Counted from the first letter of the stretch, positions 49,214-58,623 are shown. The stretch is DNA of 64,000 bases from Streptomyces sp. Act143 (GCF_003143935.1 NZ_QFRX01000001.1:7599400-7663399); one strand, 5' to 3'. The notes: generated from the sequence alone by a model not told the origin. Made by a program: numbers and translations.

Positions 49214-49816
49214 TTACCAGCGCGCCGGCGGCGGTGCCGTCAGGTGCTCCGTGAGCCGGGCGAGCCGGTCCCGGAAGCGGCGCGGGCCGCGGGGCGCCGG
49301 CAGGGCGTTCTCCCCCGCCGCCGCGCTCACCAGATGCTGCACGGTGTCCAGATCGAGGTCCGTGCCCTCCGGCACCGCCAGCGACTCGTGCGCCAGCGCC
49401 GCCAGGTCCCCCCGGCCGGGGCCGAGCGAGAGGACCGTCGCCCCGGCCCTGCGGGCGTCGTGCACCCGCTCCAGGAGCGGGGCGTCCGGCTCCTGCGGCG
49501 TCACCACCAGCAGCGTCTCGCCGCGCCGCGCCGCCGCCAACCGGCCCGGACCGACGGCCAGATGGGCCGGATCGGAGGGCCGCGCGTCGTGCCGCACCAG
49601 CGTGGGGGCCAGCTCCGGCGTACCGGACCAGGCCGCCTCGTCCACCAGATGGGCCGCCAGATGCCAGGGTTCGTACTCCGGGGTGCCGACCAGCAGCAGC
49701 CCGCCCCCGTAGGAGACGACCGACCCGCGCAGCACTCCCGCGAACCTCCGGGTCGACCCCAACCACTCGGTCCCGGCGAGCACTTCGCGCAGCAACGCGA
49801 CACGTACGGCGTCCAT
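49214..49816 (-). CDS. Conserved hypothetical protein
   Basis: A 200-residue soluble protein beginning MDAVRVALLREVLAGTEWLG. Segments such as TLLVVTPQEPDAPLLERVHDARRAGATVLSLG look like a Rossmann-type or sugar-isomerase-like alpha/beta fold, with a Gly-rich loop after VVSYGGGLLLVG. No catalytic motif is assigned. It lies 49 bases upstream of the MFS gene in the same direction, so cotranscription is possible. Function not recognised. Confidence 0.75.
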   Translation of the reverse strand: MDAVRVALLREVLAGTEWLGSTRRFAGVLRGSVVSYGGGLLLVGTPEYEPWHLAAHLVDEAAWSGTPELAPTLVRHDARPSDPAHLAVGPGRLAAARRGETLLVVTPQEPDAPLLERVHDARRAGATVLSLGPGRGDLAALAHESLAVPEGTDLDLDTVQHLVSAAAGENALPAPRGPRRFRDRLARLTEHLTAPPPARW

Positions 49817-49966
49817 GCGACCGCATCCTGCCGCAACCGGACAGCGGCGGCCCGGAGTTCATCACGGATTCGCCCGAACCGGGCACACGCGGTCCCGGCC
49901 GCAAGGCGCGGGTGACGCGGCTCACCTGACCGGTGGCGGCCGGCCGGGCGCACGTAAAGTCAGCCC

Positions 49967-50695
49967 ATGACCTCTACCGACAGTGCTGCACAGACCCCCG
50001 GGCAGACCCCCGCGAAGGCTCCCGCCAAGGACCCCTGGGACCTGCCCGACGTCTCCGGACTCGTCGTCGGCGTGCTCGGCGGGACCGGCCCCCAGGGCAA
50101 GGGCCTCGCCTACCGGCTCGCCAAGGCCGGCCAGAAGGTGATCATCGGCTCGCGGGCCGCCGACCGCGCCCGGGCCGCCGCCGACGAGCTCGGACACGGC
50201 GTCGAGGGTGCCGACAACGCCGAGACCGCGCGGCGCAGCGACCTCGTGATCGTCGCCGTGCCGTGGGAGGGCCACGGCAAGACGCTGGAGTCGCTGCGCG
50301 AGGAGCTGGCCGGGAAGCTGGTCGTCGACTGCGTCAACCCGCTCGGCTTCGACAAGAAGGGCGCCTACGCCCTCAAGCCCGAGGAGGGCAGCGCCGCCGA
50401 GCAGGCCGCCGCCCTGCTCCCGGACTCCCGGGTCGCCGCCGCCTTCCACCACCTGTCGGCCGTCCTGCTCCAGGACCCGGAGATCGACGAGATCGACACC
50501 GACGTGATGGTGCTGGGCGAGGAGCGCGCCGACGTCGAGATCGTCCAGGCCCTCGCCGGCCGCATCCCCGGCATGCGGGGCGTCTTCGCGGGCCGGCTGC
50601 GCAACGCCCACCAGGTCGAGTCGCTGGTCGCCAACCTGATCTCGGTGAACCGCCGCTACAAGGCGCACGCGGGACTGCGCGTCACGGACGTGTGA
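49967..50695 (+). CDS. npdG: F420-type NADPH oxidoreductase (NpdG/Fno family)
   Basis: A 242-residue protein of the F420-dependent NADP reductase family. The dinucleotide site is VGVLGGTGPQGKGLA near residue 35, NADP-binding IGSRAADRA follows, and FHHLSA near residue 162 matches the family. It exchanges hydride between NADPH and coenzyme F420. A flexible N-terminal extension of about 30 residues is Thr/Pro/Lys-rich. TAAAGT (49955-49960) lies six bases before the ATG, so the transcript is probably leaderless. Confidence 0.9.
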   Translation: MTSTDSAAQTPGQTPAKAPAKDPWDLPDVSGLVVGVLGGTGPQGKGLAYRLAKAGQKVIIGSRAADRARAAADELGHGVEGADNAETARRSDLVIVAVPWEGHGKTLESLREELAGKLVVDCVNPLGFDKKGAYALKPEEGSAAEQAAALLPDSRVAAAFHHLSAVLLQDPEIDEIDTDVMVLGEERADVEIVQALAGRIPGMRGVFAGRLRNAHQVESLVANLISVNRRYKAHAGLRVTDV

Positions 50696-50701
50696 GGGAA
50701 T

Positions 50702-50738
50702 GGGGGACACTGGACGCCGTAACAGCGCAGTGTCCCCC
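50702..50738 (+). terminator. Hairpin after npdG
   Basis: GGGGGACACT (50702-50711) and AGTGTCCCCC (50729-50738) are exact complements with a 17-base loop. The hairpin begins six bases after the npdG stop and ends 20 bases before the small membrane gene, so it may end npdG transcription or attenuate readthrough. Confidence 0.78.
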
Positions 50739-50758
50739 GATCCGAAAGCCGAGCGACC

Positions 50759-50938
50759 ATGCCCCGCCTCGCCCTCTACGCCCTGATCGTCTGCCTGCTC
50801 GCCGTCGCCGCAGCGGTGGTGTCCTTCGCGCAGGGCAGCTGGCTGGGGATTCTGTGGGTGCTGATCGCGGGCCTGTCCAGCAACATGTGCTGGTACTACG
50901 TCAAGCGCGGCAGGGAGCGGAAGGCCGTCAGCCGCTGA
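50759..50938 (+). CDS. Small two-helix membrane protein
   Basis: A 59-residue protein. Hydrophobic helices cover residues 4-24 and 29-45 (LALYALIVCLLAVAAAVVS and SWLGILWVLIAGLSS), and the C-terminus is basic (KRGRERKAVSR). It resembles short Streptomyces membrane proteins of unknown role. It follows the npdG terminator-like hairpin and its 3' end overlaps the convergent M50 peptidase gene by 11 bases. No ribosome site of strength is visible. Confidence 0.7.
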   Translation: MPRLALYALIVCLLAVAAAVVSFAQGSWLGILWVLIAGLSSNMCWYYVKRGRERKAVSR

Positions 50939-51725
50939 CCGTGCAGAAGTCGCTCGTCTGCCAGAACCGGTAGAGGTCCTGACCGCAGTACGTCTCCAGG
51001 TCGCTGATCCCGAGCCCTGCCAGGATCGAGTCGATCAGGTCGAAGAACGCGTGGTTGACCGACGGCACCCACAGCAGCGCGAAGACGAACAGCAGGCCGA
51101 ACGGCGCGAACGGCTCCACCTGGCGCTTGATGTCGTACGACAGCCAGGGCTCGATGACGCCGTAGCCGTCCAGGCCCGGGATCGGCAGGAAGTTCAGGAT
51201 CGCCGCCGTCACCTGGAGCAGGGCGAGGAAGGCGAGGGCGAACCGGAAGTCGGCCGGCACCCCGTCCAGGGCGTCCAGCCAGAACGGGGCGGTGCACACG
51301 GCCGCGAACAGCACGTTGGTCAGCGGGCCCGCCGCCGAGATCAGGCTGTGCCGCCAGCGGCCCCGGATGCGCCCGCGCTCGATGAACACGGCACCGCCGG
51401 GCAGACCGATCCCGCCCATGATCACGAAGAGGACCGGCAGGACGATGCTGAGCAGGGCATGGGTGTACTTGAGCGGGTTCAGGGTCAGATAACCCTTCGC
51501 GCCGACCGAGATGTCGCCGCTGTGCAGGGCGGTCCGCGCGTGCGCGTACTCGTGCAGACACAGGGAGACGATCCACGCGGCCGTCACGAACAGGAACACC
51601 GCCACCCCGGGCTGCTCCGCGAACCCGGTCCAGGTGGCCCACCCGGTCACCGCCGTCACGGCGAGGATGCCGACGAAGACGGGGCTGATCCGCCGGTCGC
51701 TGCGGCGGGCGGCAGTGGCTGTCAT
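50928..51725 (-). CDS. Site-2-protease-like M50 metallopeptidase
   Basis: A 265-residue membrane peptidase with about six helices. The zinc motif HEYAH is at residues 58-62 and the third ligand motif lies in LNFLPIPGLDGYG near residue 185. Rhomboid-like placement of both motifs in helices is typical of S2P-family proteases that cut within membranes, often to release regulators such as anti-sigma factors. No substrate gene is adjacent. The C-terminus contains a Cys pair (TYCGQDL and DFCTVSG). ATG 51725. Confidence 0.88.
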   Translation of the reverse strand: MTATAARRSDRRISPVFVGILAVTAVTGWATWTGFAEQPGVAVFLFVTAAWIVSLCLHEYAHARTALHSGDISVGAKGYLTLNPLKYTHALLSIVLPVLFVIMGGIGLPGGAVFIERGRIRGRWRHSLISAAGPLTNVLFAAVCTAPFWLDALDGVPADFRFALAFLALLQVTAAILNFLPIPGLDGYGVIEPWLSYDIKRQVEPFAPFGLLFVFALLWVPSVNHAFFDLIDSILAGLGISDLETYCGQDLYRFWQTSDFCTVSG

Positions 51726-51830
51726 GGGGTTCCCCCGACTCTCGTACACGCGCTGGGACTGCCCGACCGTACCGGGCGTACGACGAAAACGTCTCGCGCA
51801 GGGTCTTCGGTTCCGTGGAAGGTGGGGGAC

Positions 51831-52121
51831 ATGGGGTTGTGGCACGTGTACTACGAGGGCCGGCAGATGGAGTGCTGCGGGCCGGCGGTCTCGGTGGGGG
51901 ACGAGGTGAGCCGGCCGCTGCTGCTGTGCGACGCCGAGGACGTCCTCGGCGGGGGCTGGTACGACCAGCTCACCCAGGTCTCCGGGCTGTCGTCCGCCGT
52001 CCGCGAGGCGAGCGGCCTGCCCGCGGACGCGCCGCCCGGAGCGGAGACGGCGGACCTCGACACGGCCTCCCTGGCGGCGCTGCTGGAGAGGTTCAGTACG
52101 GTGCACCGGCCGCCCCACTGA
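51831..52121 (+). CDS. Small conserved hypothetical protein
   Basis: A 96-residue soluble protein beginning MGLWHVYYEGRQMECCGPAVSVGD, with a CC pair near residue 15. The rest is acidic, with TADLDTASLAALLERF at the C-terminus. The pattern resembles DUF6578-like Streptomyces proteins, but assignment is uncertain. It sits between the M50 gene (divergent) and the SARP regulator, about 150 bases upstream of the latter. Function not recognised. Confidence 0.65.
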   Translation: MGLWHVYYEGRQMECCGPAVSVGDEVSRPLLLCDAEDVLGGGWYDQLTQVSGLSSAVREASGLPADAPPGAETADLDTASLAALLERFSTVHRPPH

Positions 52122-52273
52122 GGTCGGTCGCCCCCGACACGGCTCCCGGCCGCCTTCGTGCACCCCCGAGACCTTCGACCGGAACGACCAGAGACAGCCG
52201 AGGCCGGCCGCCCCCGACACGGCTTCACGCCGCCTCCGTATCCCCGTGACCCTTCCCCGAACGACCGGAAACA

Positions 52274-55200
52274 ATGGACCCCGTGCGCTATCGCATCCTC
52301 GGCACCACCCAGGCACTCCGTTCCGACGGCACCCCGCTTCCCGTCGGCGGGGCGCGGCTGCGTGCCCTGCTGACCGTGCTCGCGCTGCGGCCCGGCCGTA
52401 CCGTGACCGTGGGGCTGCTGGTGGCCGAGGTGTGGGACGGCGACCCGCCCGCCGACGCGCCCGCCGCCCTCCAGGCGCTGGTGGGGCGGCTGCGCAGGGC
52501 CCTCGGCGCGGACGCCGTCGCCTCCGTGGACGGCGGCTACCGGCTCGTCGCCGCCCCCGACGCCATCGACCTGCACCGCTTCGACCGCCTCACCGGCGAG
52601 GGCCTGCGCGCGCTGGCCGACGGCGACCCGACGAAGGCGGCCGGCGTCCTCGACGACGCCCTCGCCCTGTGGCGCGGCCCCGCCCTCGCCGACCTGCCCG
52701 ACCGCACCGCCGAGTCGGCCCGCTGGGAGACCCGGCGCCTGGACGCCCTGCGCGCCCGCCACACCGCCGCCCTCGCCCTCGGCCACGCCGAGCAGGCGCT
52801 GCCCGAACTGACCGCCCTGTGCGACACCCACCCCCTCGACGAGCCCCTCCAGGCCCTGCGCCTGCGCGCCCTGCGCGACGCGGGCCGCACGGCGGAGGCG
52901 CTGGCCGCCTACGGGGACGTACGGCAGATGCTGGCGGACCGTCTCGGCGCGGACCCGGGGCCGGAGCTGCGGGCCCTGCACGGGGAGTTGCTGGACCGGG
53001 CGGCGGCCCCGGCCCCGGTCGCCGCGGCCCCCGCTCTCGCCCCCACCCCCGGCAACCTCCGTGCCCGGCTCACCTCCTTCGTGGGCCGGGAGGCCGACAT
53101 CGCGGCCATCCGGGGCGACCTGGCGCGGGCGCGGCTCGTCACGCTGCTCGGGCCCGGCGGGGCGGGCAAGACGCGGTTGTCGCAGGAGGCGGCCGAGACC
53201 GTGGGGGACGCGGCCCGGGACGGGGTGTGGCTGGTCGAGCTCGCTCCCGTCGACGACCCCGCCGATGTGCCGGAGGCCGTGCTCACCGCCGTCGGCGCCC
53301 GCGAGACCGTGCTGTACGGGGCCGGTGCCGAGGCGATGCGGGCCGGGAACGAACGGCACGACGACCCGGTGGAGCGGCTCGTCGAGCACTGCGGCAGGCG
53401 GCGGATGCTGCTGATCCTCGACAACTGCGAGCATGTCGTCGAGGCCGCCGCCCGGCTGGCGGCGGCGCTCCTGGAGCGCTGCCCGCAGCTGACCGTGCTG
53501 GCCACCAGCCGTGAATCCCTGGGGGTGCCGGGGGAGTTGCTGCGGCCGGTCGACCCGCTGCCCGAGCCCGTCGCGCTGCGGCTGCTCGCCGACCGCGGGG
53601 CCGCGGCCCGGCCCGGGTTCCGGGTCGAGGCCGACGAGGAGACCGCCGCGGCCTGCGCCGAGATCTGCCGGCGGCTCGACGGCCTCCCGCTCGCCATCGA
53701 GCTCGCGGCAGCCCGGCTGCGGATGATGACGCCGCGTCAGATCGCCGACCGGCTCGACGACCGCTTCCGGCTGCTCACCTCCGGCAGCCGTACCGTCCTG
53801 CCCCGCCAGCAGACCCTGCGGGCCGTCGTCGACTGGTCCTGGGACCTGCTGGACGAGGGGGAACGGGACGTGCTGCGGCGGCTGTCGGTGTTCGCCGGCG
53901 GCTGCGATCTGGCCGCCGCCGAGGCCGTGTGCGGGCCGGCCGCGCTGGACGCGCTCGGCTCGCTCGTCGACAAGTCCCTCGTGGTCGCCGCCCCTTCGGA
54001 CGGCGGGGAGATGCGCTACCGGCTGCTGGAGACCGTCGCCGAGTACGCGGCCGAGCGGCTCGACGAGAGCGGACTGCGGGCCGAGGCCGGGCGCGCGCAT
54101 CTGACGTACTACCGCGAACTCGCCCGCGCCACCGACCCGTTGCTGCGCGGACCGGGCCAGCTCGACGCCATCGGGCTGCTGGAGCGCGAGTACGAGAACC
54201 TGCGCACCGCCCTGCGGCTCGCCGTCGCCGAGCGCGACGAGCAGGAAGGCATCTGTCTGATCCTGTCGCTGGCCTGGTACTGGCAGATGCGCGATCTGAA
54301 GATCGAGGCCCGCAACTGGTCCCGGGAGGTCATGGCCCTCGGCCCCGACCCCTTCCCCGACCCCGCCCGCCCCGCGGCGCCGGTGTGGCAGCGCTGCACG
54401 GACACGCCGCCGCCCTGGACCGGCGAGGTCCTCGAAGAGGCCCGGCGCGGGCTGCACCTGGTCCATCTCGCCTGTATGGACACCGAGCTGGACGCCTGGC
54501 AGACCCCGGCGGCCCAGACGAAGCTGCGGTCCATCGCCCGGACCTACGAACCCGGCATGCCGCAGACCTGCCGAATCCCCGGCTCCCTGTGGTTCTTCGC
54601 CGTCATGCTCACCGGGGACATGGAGCGGCTGCGGGTGGTCATCGAGGAGACCGTGCGCACCTCCCGCGAGACCCCTGGGTACGACTGGGAGCTCGCCGCG
54701 AGTCTCCAGTGGCGGGCCAACCTGTTCGCCCACCGCGTCGACTGGGAGGGCGACGCCATCCGGGACGCCGACGAGTCACTGGCGATCTACCAGCGCCTCG
54801 GTGACCTGTGGGGCACCGCCGAGGCGCTCTCCGCCCGGGCCGAGTCCCATGAGCGCGACGGCCGTTGGGACCGGGCGGCGGCCGACTACGCGGCGGGCAT
54901 CGACATCGCCGCCCGGCTCGGCGCCCACGCCCAGCAGGCCGTGCTCAAGGCCCGGCTGGGCAGCGCCCTGCTGGAGTCCGAGCCCGAGCGGGGCGAGCGG
55001 CTGCTGCGCGAGGTGATCGCCGCCGACAGCGGCAGCCACAACGACGCGATGCCCGCCGCCCGGCTCTTCCTCGCCGCCCGGCTCGCCCAGACCGGCCGGG
55101 TCGCCGAGGCCCGCGAGCAGATCCGGCTGCTGCGCGAGAACTTCGCCATCGCCCACTTCATCATGTTCGACGCCTACATCCTCGGCGTGGAAGCCCGGGT

Positions 55201-55555
55201 GGAGGCGGCGGGCGGCTGCTTCGAGGTCTGCCTCGACAAGATCCGCCGGGCGCTCGACAAGGCCGAGGACCCGCTGTCCCAGGCCATCGCCCCGCACATG
55301 CGCGCCCAGTACCTGCACATCGCCGCGCTCGGCCTGGCCGGTCTCGGCGATCCCGGCCGTGCCCCGGACGGCGTCCGCTGTCTCGCGGCCGGCGACGCGC
55401 TGCTGCCCTCCGACCACGCCCCGACGACCTTCGAACGCGATACCCGCGCGCAGGCCGAGCGGGACCTGCGCGCCCTCCTCGGCGAGGCGGCCTTCGACAC
55501 GGCGTACGACGAGGGCGCCGGTCTCTCCCCCGGGGAGGCCGCCGCCCTCGTCTGA
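52274..55555 (+). CDS. AfsR/SARP-family regulator with NB-ARC and TPR domains
   Basis: A 1093-residue regulator. Residues 1-95 form an OmpR-type winged helix (VRYRILGTTQAL, then ARLRALLTVLALRPG), and 97-245 the BTAD domain. Near residue 265 an NB-ARC-type STAND ATPase begins, with Walker A LLGPGGAGKTRL (about 292-303) and Walker B LLILDNCEHV (about 378). A large helical TPR-like C-terminus covers residues 600-1093. Such proteins activate secondary metabolism genes in response to a ligand sensed by the C-terminus. It converges on a DrrAB-type exporter, whose upstream region holds 22-base direct repeats of the spacing SARP proteins bind. No biosynthetic cluster is present. Confidence 0.92.
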   Translation: MDPVRYRILGTTQALRSDGTPLPVGGARLRALLTVLALRPGRTVTVGLLVAEVWDGDPPADAPAALQALVGRLRRALGADAVASVDGGYRLVAAPDAIDLHRFDRLTGEGLRALADGDPTKAAGVLDDALALWRGPALADLPDRTAESARWETRRLDALRARHTAALALGHAEQALPELTALCDTHPLDEPLQALRLRALRDAGRTAEALAAYGDVRQMLADRLGADPGPELRALHGELLDRAAAPAPVAAAPALAPTPGNLRARLTSFVGREADIAAIRGDLARARLVTLLGPGGAGKTRLSQEAAETVGDAARDGVWLVELAPVDDPADVPEAVLTAVGARETVLYGAGAEAMRAGNERHDDPVERLVEHCGRRRMLLILDNCEHVVEAAARLAAALLERCPQLTVLATSRESLGVPGELLRPVDPLPEPVALRLLADRGAAARPGFRVEADEETAAACAEICRRLDGLPLAIELAAARLRMMTPRQIADRLDDRFRLLTSGSRTVLPRQQTLRAVVDWSWDLLDEGERDVLRRLSVFAGGCDLAAAEAVCGPAALDALGSLVDKSLVVAAPSDGGEMRYRLLETVAEYAAERLDESGLRAEAGRAHLTYYRELARATDPLLRGPGQLDAIGLLEREYENLRTALRLAVAERDEQEGICLILSLAWYWQMRDLKIEARNWSREVMALGPDPFPDPARPAAPVWQRCTDTPPPWTGEVLEEARRGLHLVHLACMDTELDAWQTPAAQTKLRSIARTYEPGMPQTCRIPGSLWFFAVMLTGDMERLRVVIEETVRTSRETPGYDWELAASLQWRANLFAHRVDWEGDAIRDADESLAIYQRLGDLWGTAEALSARAESHERDGRWDRAAADYAAGIDIAARLGAHAQQAVLKARLGSALLESEPERGERLLREVIAADSGSHNDAMPAARLFLAARLAQTGRVAEAREQIRLLRENFAIAHFIMFDAYILGVEARVEAAGGCFEVCLDKIRRALDKAEDPLSQAIAPHMRAQYLHIAALGLAGLGDPGRAPDGVRCLAAGDALLPSDHAPTTFERDTRAQAERDLRALLGEAAFDTAYDEGAGLSPGEAAALV

Positions 55556-55577
55556 ACCCCGCCGTCGCCGCTCGGCG

Positions 55578-56402
55578 TCAGCTCTTCGTACGGAACTTGT
55601 GGATCGCCACCGGCGCCATCACCGCGGTGATCGCCACCGACCAGGCGAGGGTCACCCACAGGTCGTGCGCGACCGGCCCGCCGATCATCAGCCCGCGCGC
55701 GGCGTCCGCCAGCGTGGACAGCGGGTTGTAGTCGGTGAAGGTCTGGAGCCAGCCCGGCATCGAGGTCGTCGGCGCGAAGATCGACGAGCCGAACTGGAGC
55801 GGGAAGAGCACCAGGAAGCCCATCGCCTGCACGGACTGCGCGCTCTTCATGACCACGCCCAGGGTGAGGAACACCCACATGATCGACGAGGCGAACGCGG
55901 TGGCCAGCGCCACGGTCGCGAACAGGCCGGGCCAGTTGGTGATGTCGAAGCCGACCGCGACGGAGACCAGCATCAGCACGGTCGTCGCGAACAGCATCCG
56001 CATCAGCTCGACGGAGATCTTCGCGAACAGCACCGAGCCGCGCCCGATCGGCAGCGACCGGAACCGGTCCATGACGCCGGAGTTGAAGTCCTGGCTGAAG
56101 CCGGTGCCGACGCCCTGGGACAGCGTCATGCTCATCATCGCGATCATGCCGGGGATGACGTACTGCACGTACTGGTCCTGACCGCCGCCCAGCGCCTGCC
56201 CGATCGAGCCGCCGAAGACGAACACGAACAGCAGGGTGAAGATGACCGGCATCAGCAGCGCGTCGGCCATCGACTCCGGGTCCTGGCGGATCCACAGCAG
56301 GTTGCGGCGGATCAGGGCGCCGGTGTGCCGCAGATGCCCGCGCAGCGGGATGCGGACGTCGTCGGCGGGCTTGCTGTCGGCGGTAAGGGTGGCGGCGCTC
56401 AT
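55578..56402 (-). CDS. DrrB-type ABC-2 permease
   Basis: A 274-residue ABC-2 membrane protein with six helices. A cytosolic N-terminus is followed by LIRRNLLWIRQDPESMADAL, typical of DrrB/daunorubicin-type permeases. Helices near residues 45-65, 80-100, 125-150, 160-185, 190-210 and 240-265 form the permease. Its start overlaps the ATPase stop by four bases, so the two form one exporter. It converges on the SARP regulator gene. Confidence 0.9.
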   Translation of the reverse strand: MSAATLTADSKPADDVRIPLRGHLRHTGALIRRNLLWIRQDPESMADALLMPVIFTLLFVFVFGGSIGQALGGGQDQYVQYVIPGMIAMMSMTLSQGVGTGFSQDFNSGVMDRFRSLPIGRGSVLFAKISVELMRMLFATTVLMLVSVAVGFDITNWPGLFATVALATAFASSIMWVFLTLGVVMKSAQSVQAMGFLVLFPLQFGSSIFAPTTSMPGWLQTFTDYNPLSTLADAARGLMIGGPVAHDLWVTLAWSVAITAVMAPVAIHKFRTKS

Positions 56403-57424
56403 ACGGCGACCTCCTCGCGGGTCTCGGCGGGCACGGTGTCCTGCGGGGCACTGGCACGGTGGCCGGTGAGGGACAGGAACACCTCGTCCAGGCTGGGCAG
56501 TTCGGTGGTGATGGCGGAGACCGTGATGCCGCGCGCGGTGACCGCCCCGACCACGGCGGTCAGCTGCTCGTCGCTGAGGATCGGCACCAGCAGGGAGCCG
56601 GACTCCGGGTCGACGACGGTGGTGGCCAGGCCGGTGATGCCGAGGCCGTCCAGGTGACCGGCGAGCGGGCGCAGGTGCAGCGGATCGGCGGGGCGCACCC
56701 GCAGGGTCCGGCCGCCGACCTTCGCCTTCAGCTCCTCGATGCCGCCGCCCGCGATGACCTTGCCGCGGTCGACGACGGTCAGCTCGGAGGCGAGCTGCTC
56801 GGCCTCCTCCATGTACTGGGTGGTGAGCAGGACGGTGACCCCGTCGCCGACCATCCGCTTGACCTCGTCCCACACCTCGTTGCGGGTGCGCGGGTCGAGG
56901 CCGGTGGTCGGCTCGTCGAGGAAGAGCACCGCCGGGTGCCCGATCATGGAGGCGGCCAGGTCCAGGCGGCGGCGCATACCGCCGGAGTAGGTGCTCGCCG
57001 GGCGCTTGGCGGCCTCGGTGAGCGAGAACCGCTCCAGCAGCTCGTCGGCCCTCCGCCGGGCCTCCTTGCGGGGCAGGTCGAGCAGCCGGCCGATCATGTA
57101 GAGGTTCTCCCAGCCGGGGAGCTTCTCGTCCACGGAGGCGTACTGCCCGGTGAGCCCGATCACCCGGCGCAGCTGCCGCGGCTGCCGGACGACGTCGTAG
57201 CCGGCGACCGTCGCGTGGCCGGAGTCGGGGGAGAGAAGGGTGGACAGAATCCGGACGAGGGTGGTCTTGCCGGCGCCGTTCGGCCCGAGCACACCCATCA
57301 CGGTGCCCTCGCGCACATCCAGGTCGACGCCGTCCAGCGCCTTGGTCTCGCCGTAGTGCTTGACCAGTCCCCGCACGGACACGGCGCTGTCGGCGCCGCT
57401 GCGGTGGTTGTCGATTCGCGTCAT
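56399..57424 (-). CDS. DrrA-type ABC transporter ATPase
   Basis: A 341-residue ATPase of the DrrA family for drug resistance. Walker A is GPNGAGKTT (near residue 48), the Q-loop LTGQYASVDE, the signature YSGGMRRRLDL, Walker B VLFLDEPTTGLD, and the switch region QYMEEAEQL lacks the usual His and has Gln instead, as in DrrA relatives. The C-terminal domain of about 100 residues is typical. It is coupled to the permease gene. ATG 57424 lies 35-65 bases from direct repeats that may be a regulator site. Confidence 0.92.
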   Translation of the reverse strand: MTRIDNHRSGADSAVSVRGLVKHYGETKALDGVDLDVREGTVMGVLGPNGAGKTTLVRILSTLLSPDSGHATVAGYDVVRQPRQLRRVIGLTGQYASVDEKLPGWENLYMIGRLLDLPRKEARRRADELLERFSLTEAAKRPASTYSGGMRRRLDLAASMIGHPAVLFLDEPTTGLDPRTRNEVWDEVKRMVGDGVTVLLTTQYMEEAEQLASELTVVDRGKVIAGGGIEELKAKVGGRTLRVRPADPLHLRPLAGHLDGLGITGLATTVVDPESGSLLVPILSDEQLTAVVGAVTARGITVSAITTELPSLDEVFLSLTGHRASAPQDTVPAETREEVAV

Positions 57425-57447
57425 GCCGAGAACGGTGCCAGGGCCCA

Positions 57448-57487
57448 CCGACAAACGACCTACAGGTCACCGACAGCCGCCTACAGG
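57448..57487. promoter_or_regulatory. Degenerate 22-base direct repeat upstream of the DrrAB-type operon
   Basis: CCGACA occurs at 57448 and again at 57470, each followed by CCTACAGG (57459-57466 and 57480-57487). The period of about 22 bases equals two helical turns, the spacing used by SARP/AfsR-type activators and other tandem-binding proteins. The adjacent SARP-family gene makes a regulatory link plausible but unproven. Confidence 0.45.
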
Positions 57488-57501
57488 CCGCCTGCAAAGC
57501 C

Positions 57502-57536
57502 AGCAGCCCGCCGATGGGGGAAGTCGGCGGGCTGCT
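57502..57536 (-). terminator. Terminator after panB
   Basis: A perfect 13-base stem (AGCAGCCCGCCGA with TCGGCGGGCTGCT) and a nine-base loop, about 50 bases beyond the panB stop on the minus strand. It separates panB from the DrrAB-type operon promoter. Confidence 0.88.
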
Positions 57537-57589
57537 TCTGTGCCACTGTGGCTCTGGTGCGCGGGCCCGGTACGCGGCCCTGCGGGGAT

Positions 57590-58456
57590 CTAGTGGACGC
57601 TGTGCTCCTCCTGCGGGAACGTCCCGCCGACCACGTCCTCCGCGAACGCCTTCACCGCGTCGCCCATGACCGAGCGCAGGTCGGCGTACTGCTTCACGAA
57701 CTTCGGCACCCGCCCGCCGGTCAGACCGAGCATGTCGGTCCACACCAGCACCTGCGCGTCCGTCTCCGCGCCCGCGCCGATGCCGACCGTCGGGATGTGC
57801 AGCGTGCGCGTGACCTCGGCCGCCAGCTCCGCCGGGACCAGCTCCAGGACGACCGCGAAGGCACCGGCGTCCTGGACGGCCTTCGCGTCGCGCAGCAGCT
57901 GCGCCGCCGCCTCCTCGCCGCGGCCCTGGACGCGGTAGCCCATGGCGTTGACGGACTGCGGGGTGAGGCCGATGTGGGCCATCACCGGGATGCCGGACTC
58001 GACGAGGAGCCGGATCTGGTCGTAGGACCGCTCGCCGCCCTCCAGCTTGACCGCCCCGACCCCGGCCTCCTTGACCATCCGGGTCGCCGAGCGCAGCGCC
58101 TGCACCGGGCCCTCCTGGTAGGAGCCGAAGGGCAGGTCGCCGACGATGAGGGCACGCGAGGTGCCGCGTACGACGGCGGCCGAGAGCATGGTCATCTCGT
58201 CGAGGGTGACCGGCACGGTCGACTCGTAGCCGAGGTGGGTGTTGCCCGCGGAGTCACCGACGAGCAGGACCGGGATGCCGGCCTCGTCGAAGACGGCCGC
58301 GGTCGACGAGTCGTAGGCGGTGAGCATGGGCCACTTCTCGCCGCGCTCCTTGGCGAGGGCGATGTCGCGGACGGTGATGCGGCGGGTGCCCTTCCCCCCG
58401 TACAGCGCTTTGCTGCCGTCGGAGGGCTTCGTCTGGGCAGCCGAAAGCTGCGTCAT
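57590..58456 (-). CDS. panB: 3-methyl-2-oxobutanoate hydroxymethyltransferase
   Basis: A 288-residue PanB. Conserved blocks are KWPMLTAYDSSTAAVFDEAG near residue 42, LLVGDSAGNTHLG (metal-binding Asp) near residue 65, LPFGSYQ near residue 105, KLEGGE near residue 140, AHIGLTPQSVN, and GIGAGAETDAQVLV near residue 225. It adds a hydroxymethyl group from methylene-THF to alpha-ketoisovalerate, the first committed step of pantothenate and CoA synthesis. ATG 58456 follows AAGGAG at eight bases. It is a single gene with its own terminator. Confidence 0.95.
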   Translation of the reverse strand: MTQLSAAQTKPSDGSKALYGGKGTRRITVRDIALAKERGEKWPMLTAYDSSTAAVFDEAGIPVLLVGDSAGNTHLGYESTVPVTLDEMTMLSAAVVRGTSRALIVGDLPFGSYQEGPVQALRSATRMVKEAGVGAVKLEGGERSYDQIRLLVESGIPVMAHIGLTPQSVNAMGYRVQGRGEEAAAQLLRDAKAVQDAGAFAVVLELVPAELAAEVTRTLHIPTVGIGAGAETDAQVLVWTDMLGLTGGRVPKFVKQYADLRSVMGDAVKAFAEDVVGGTFPQEEHSVH

Positions 58457-58623
58457 GGCAACGGCTCCTTCAGTCATCTCGAGGCGCCCTGACGGCGTCC
58501 CCGGATCACCTCCATGGTGGCACCTCGTGCCACGCGCGGCCAGACCGGGTGACGGGACATCGGTCACGCGTCGAGCGGTGTACGTCCGCCGCCCTAGGTC
58601 CGTTCTTAAGGTCTCCGTAAAGG

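Noticed and set aside
51851..54733. 960-codon minus-strand open frame opposite the SARP regulator
   Set aside because: Low-complexity Gly/Arg/Pro translation with no domain; the plus-strand regulator explains the region.
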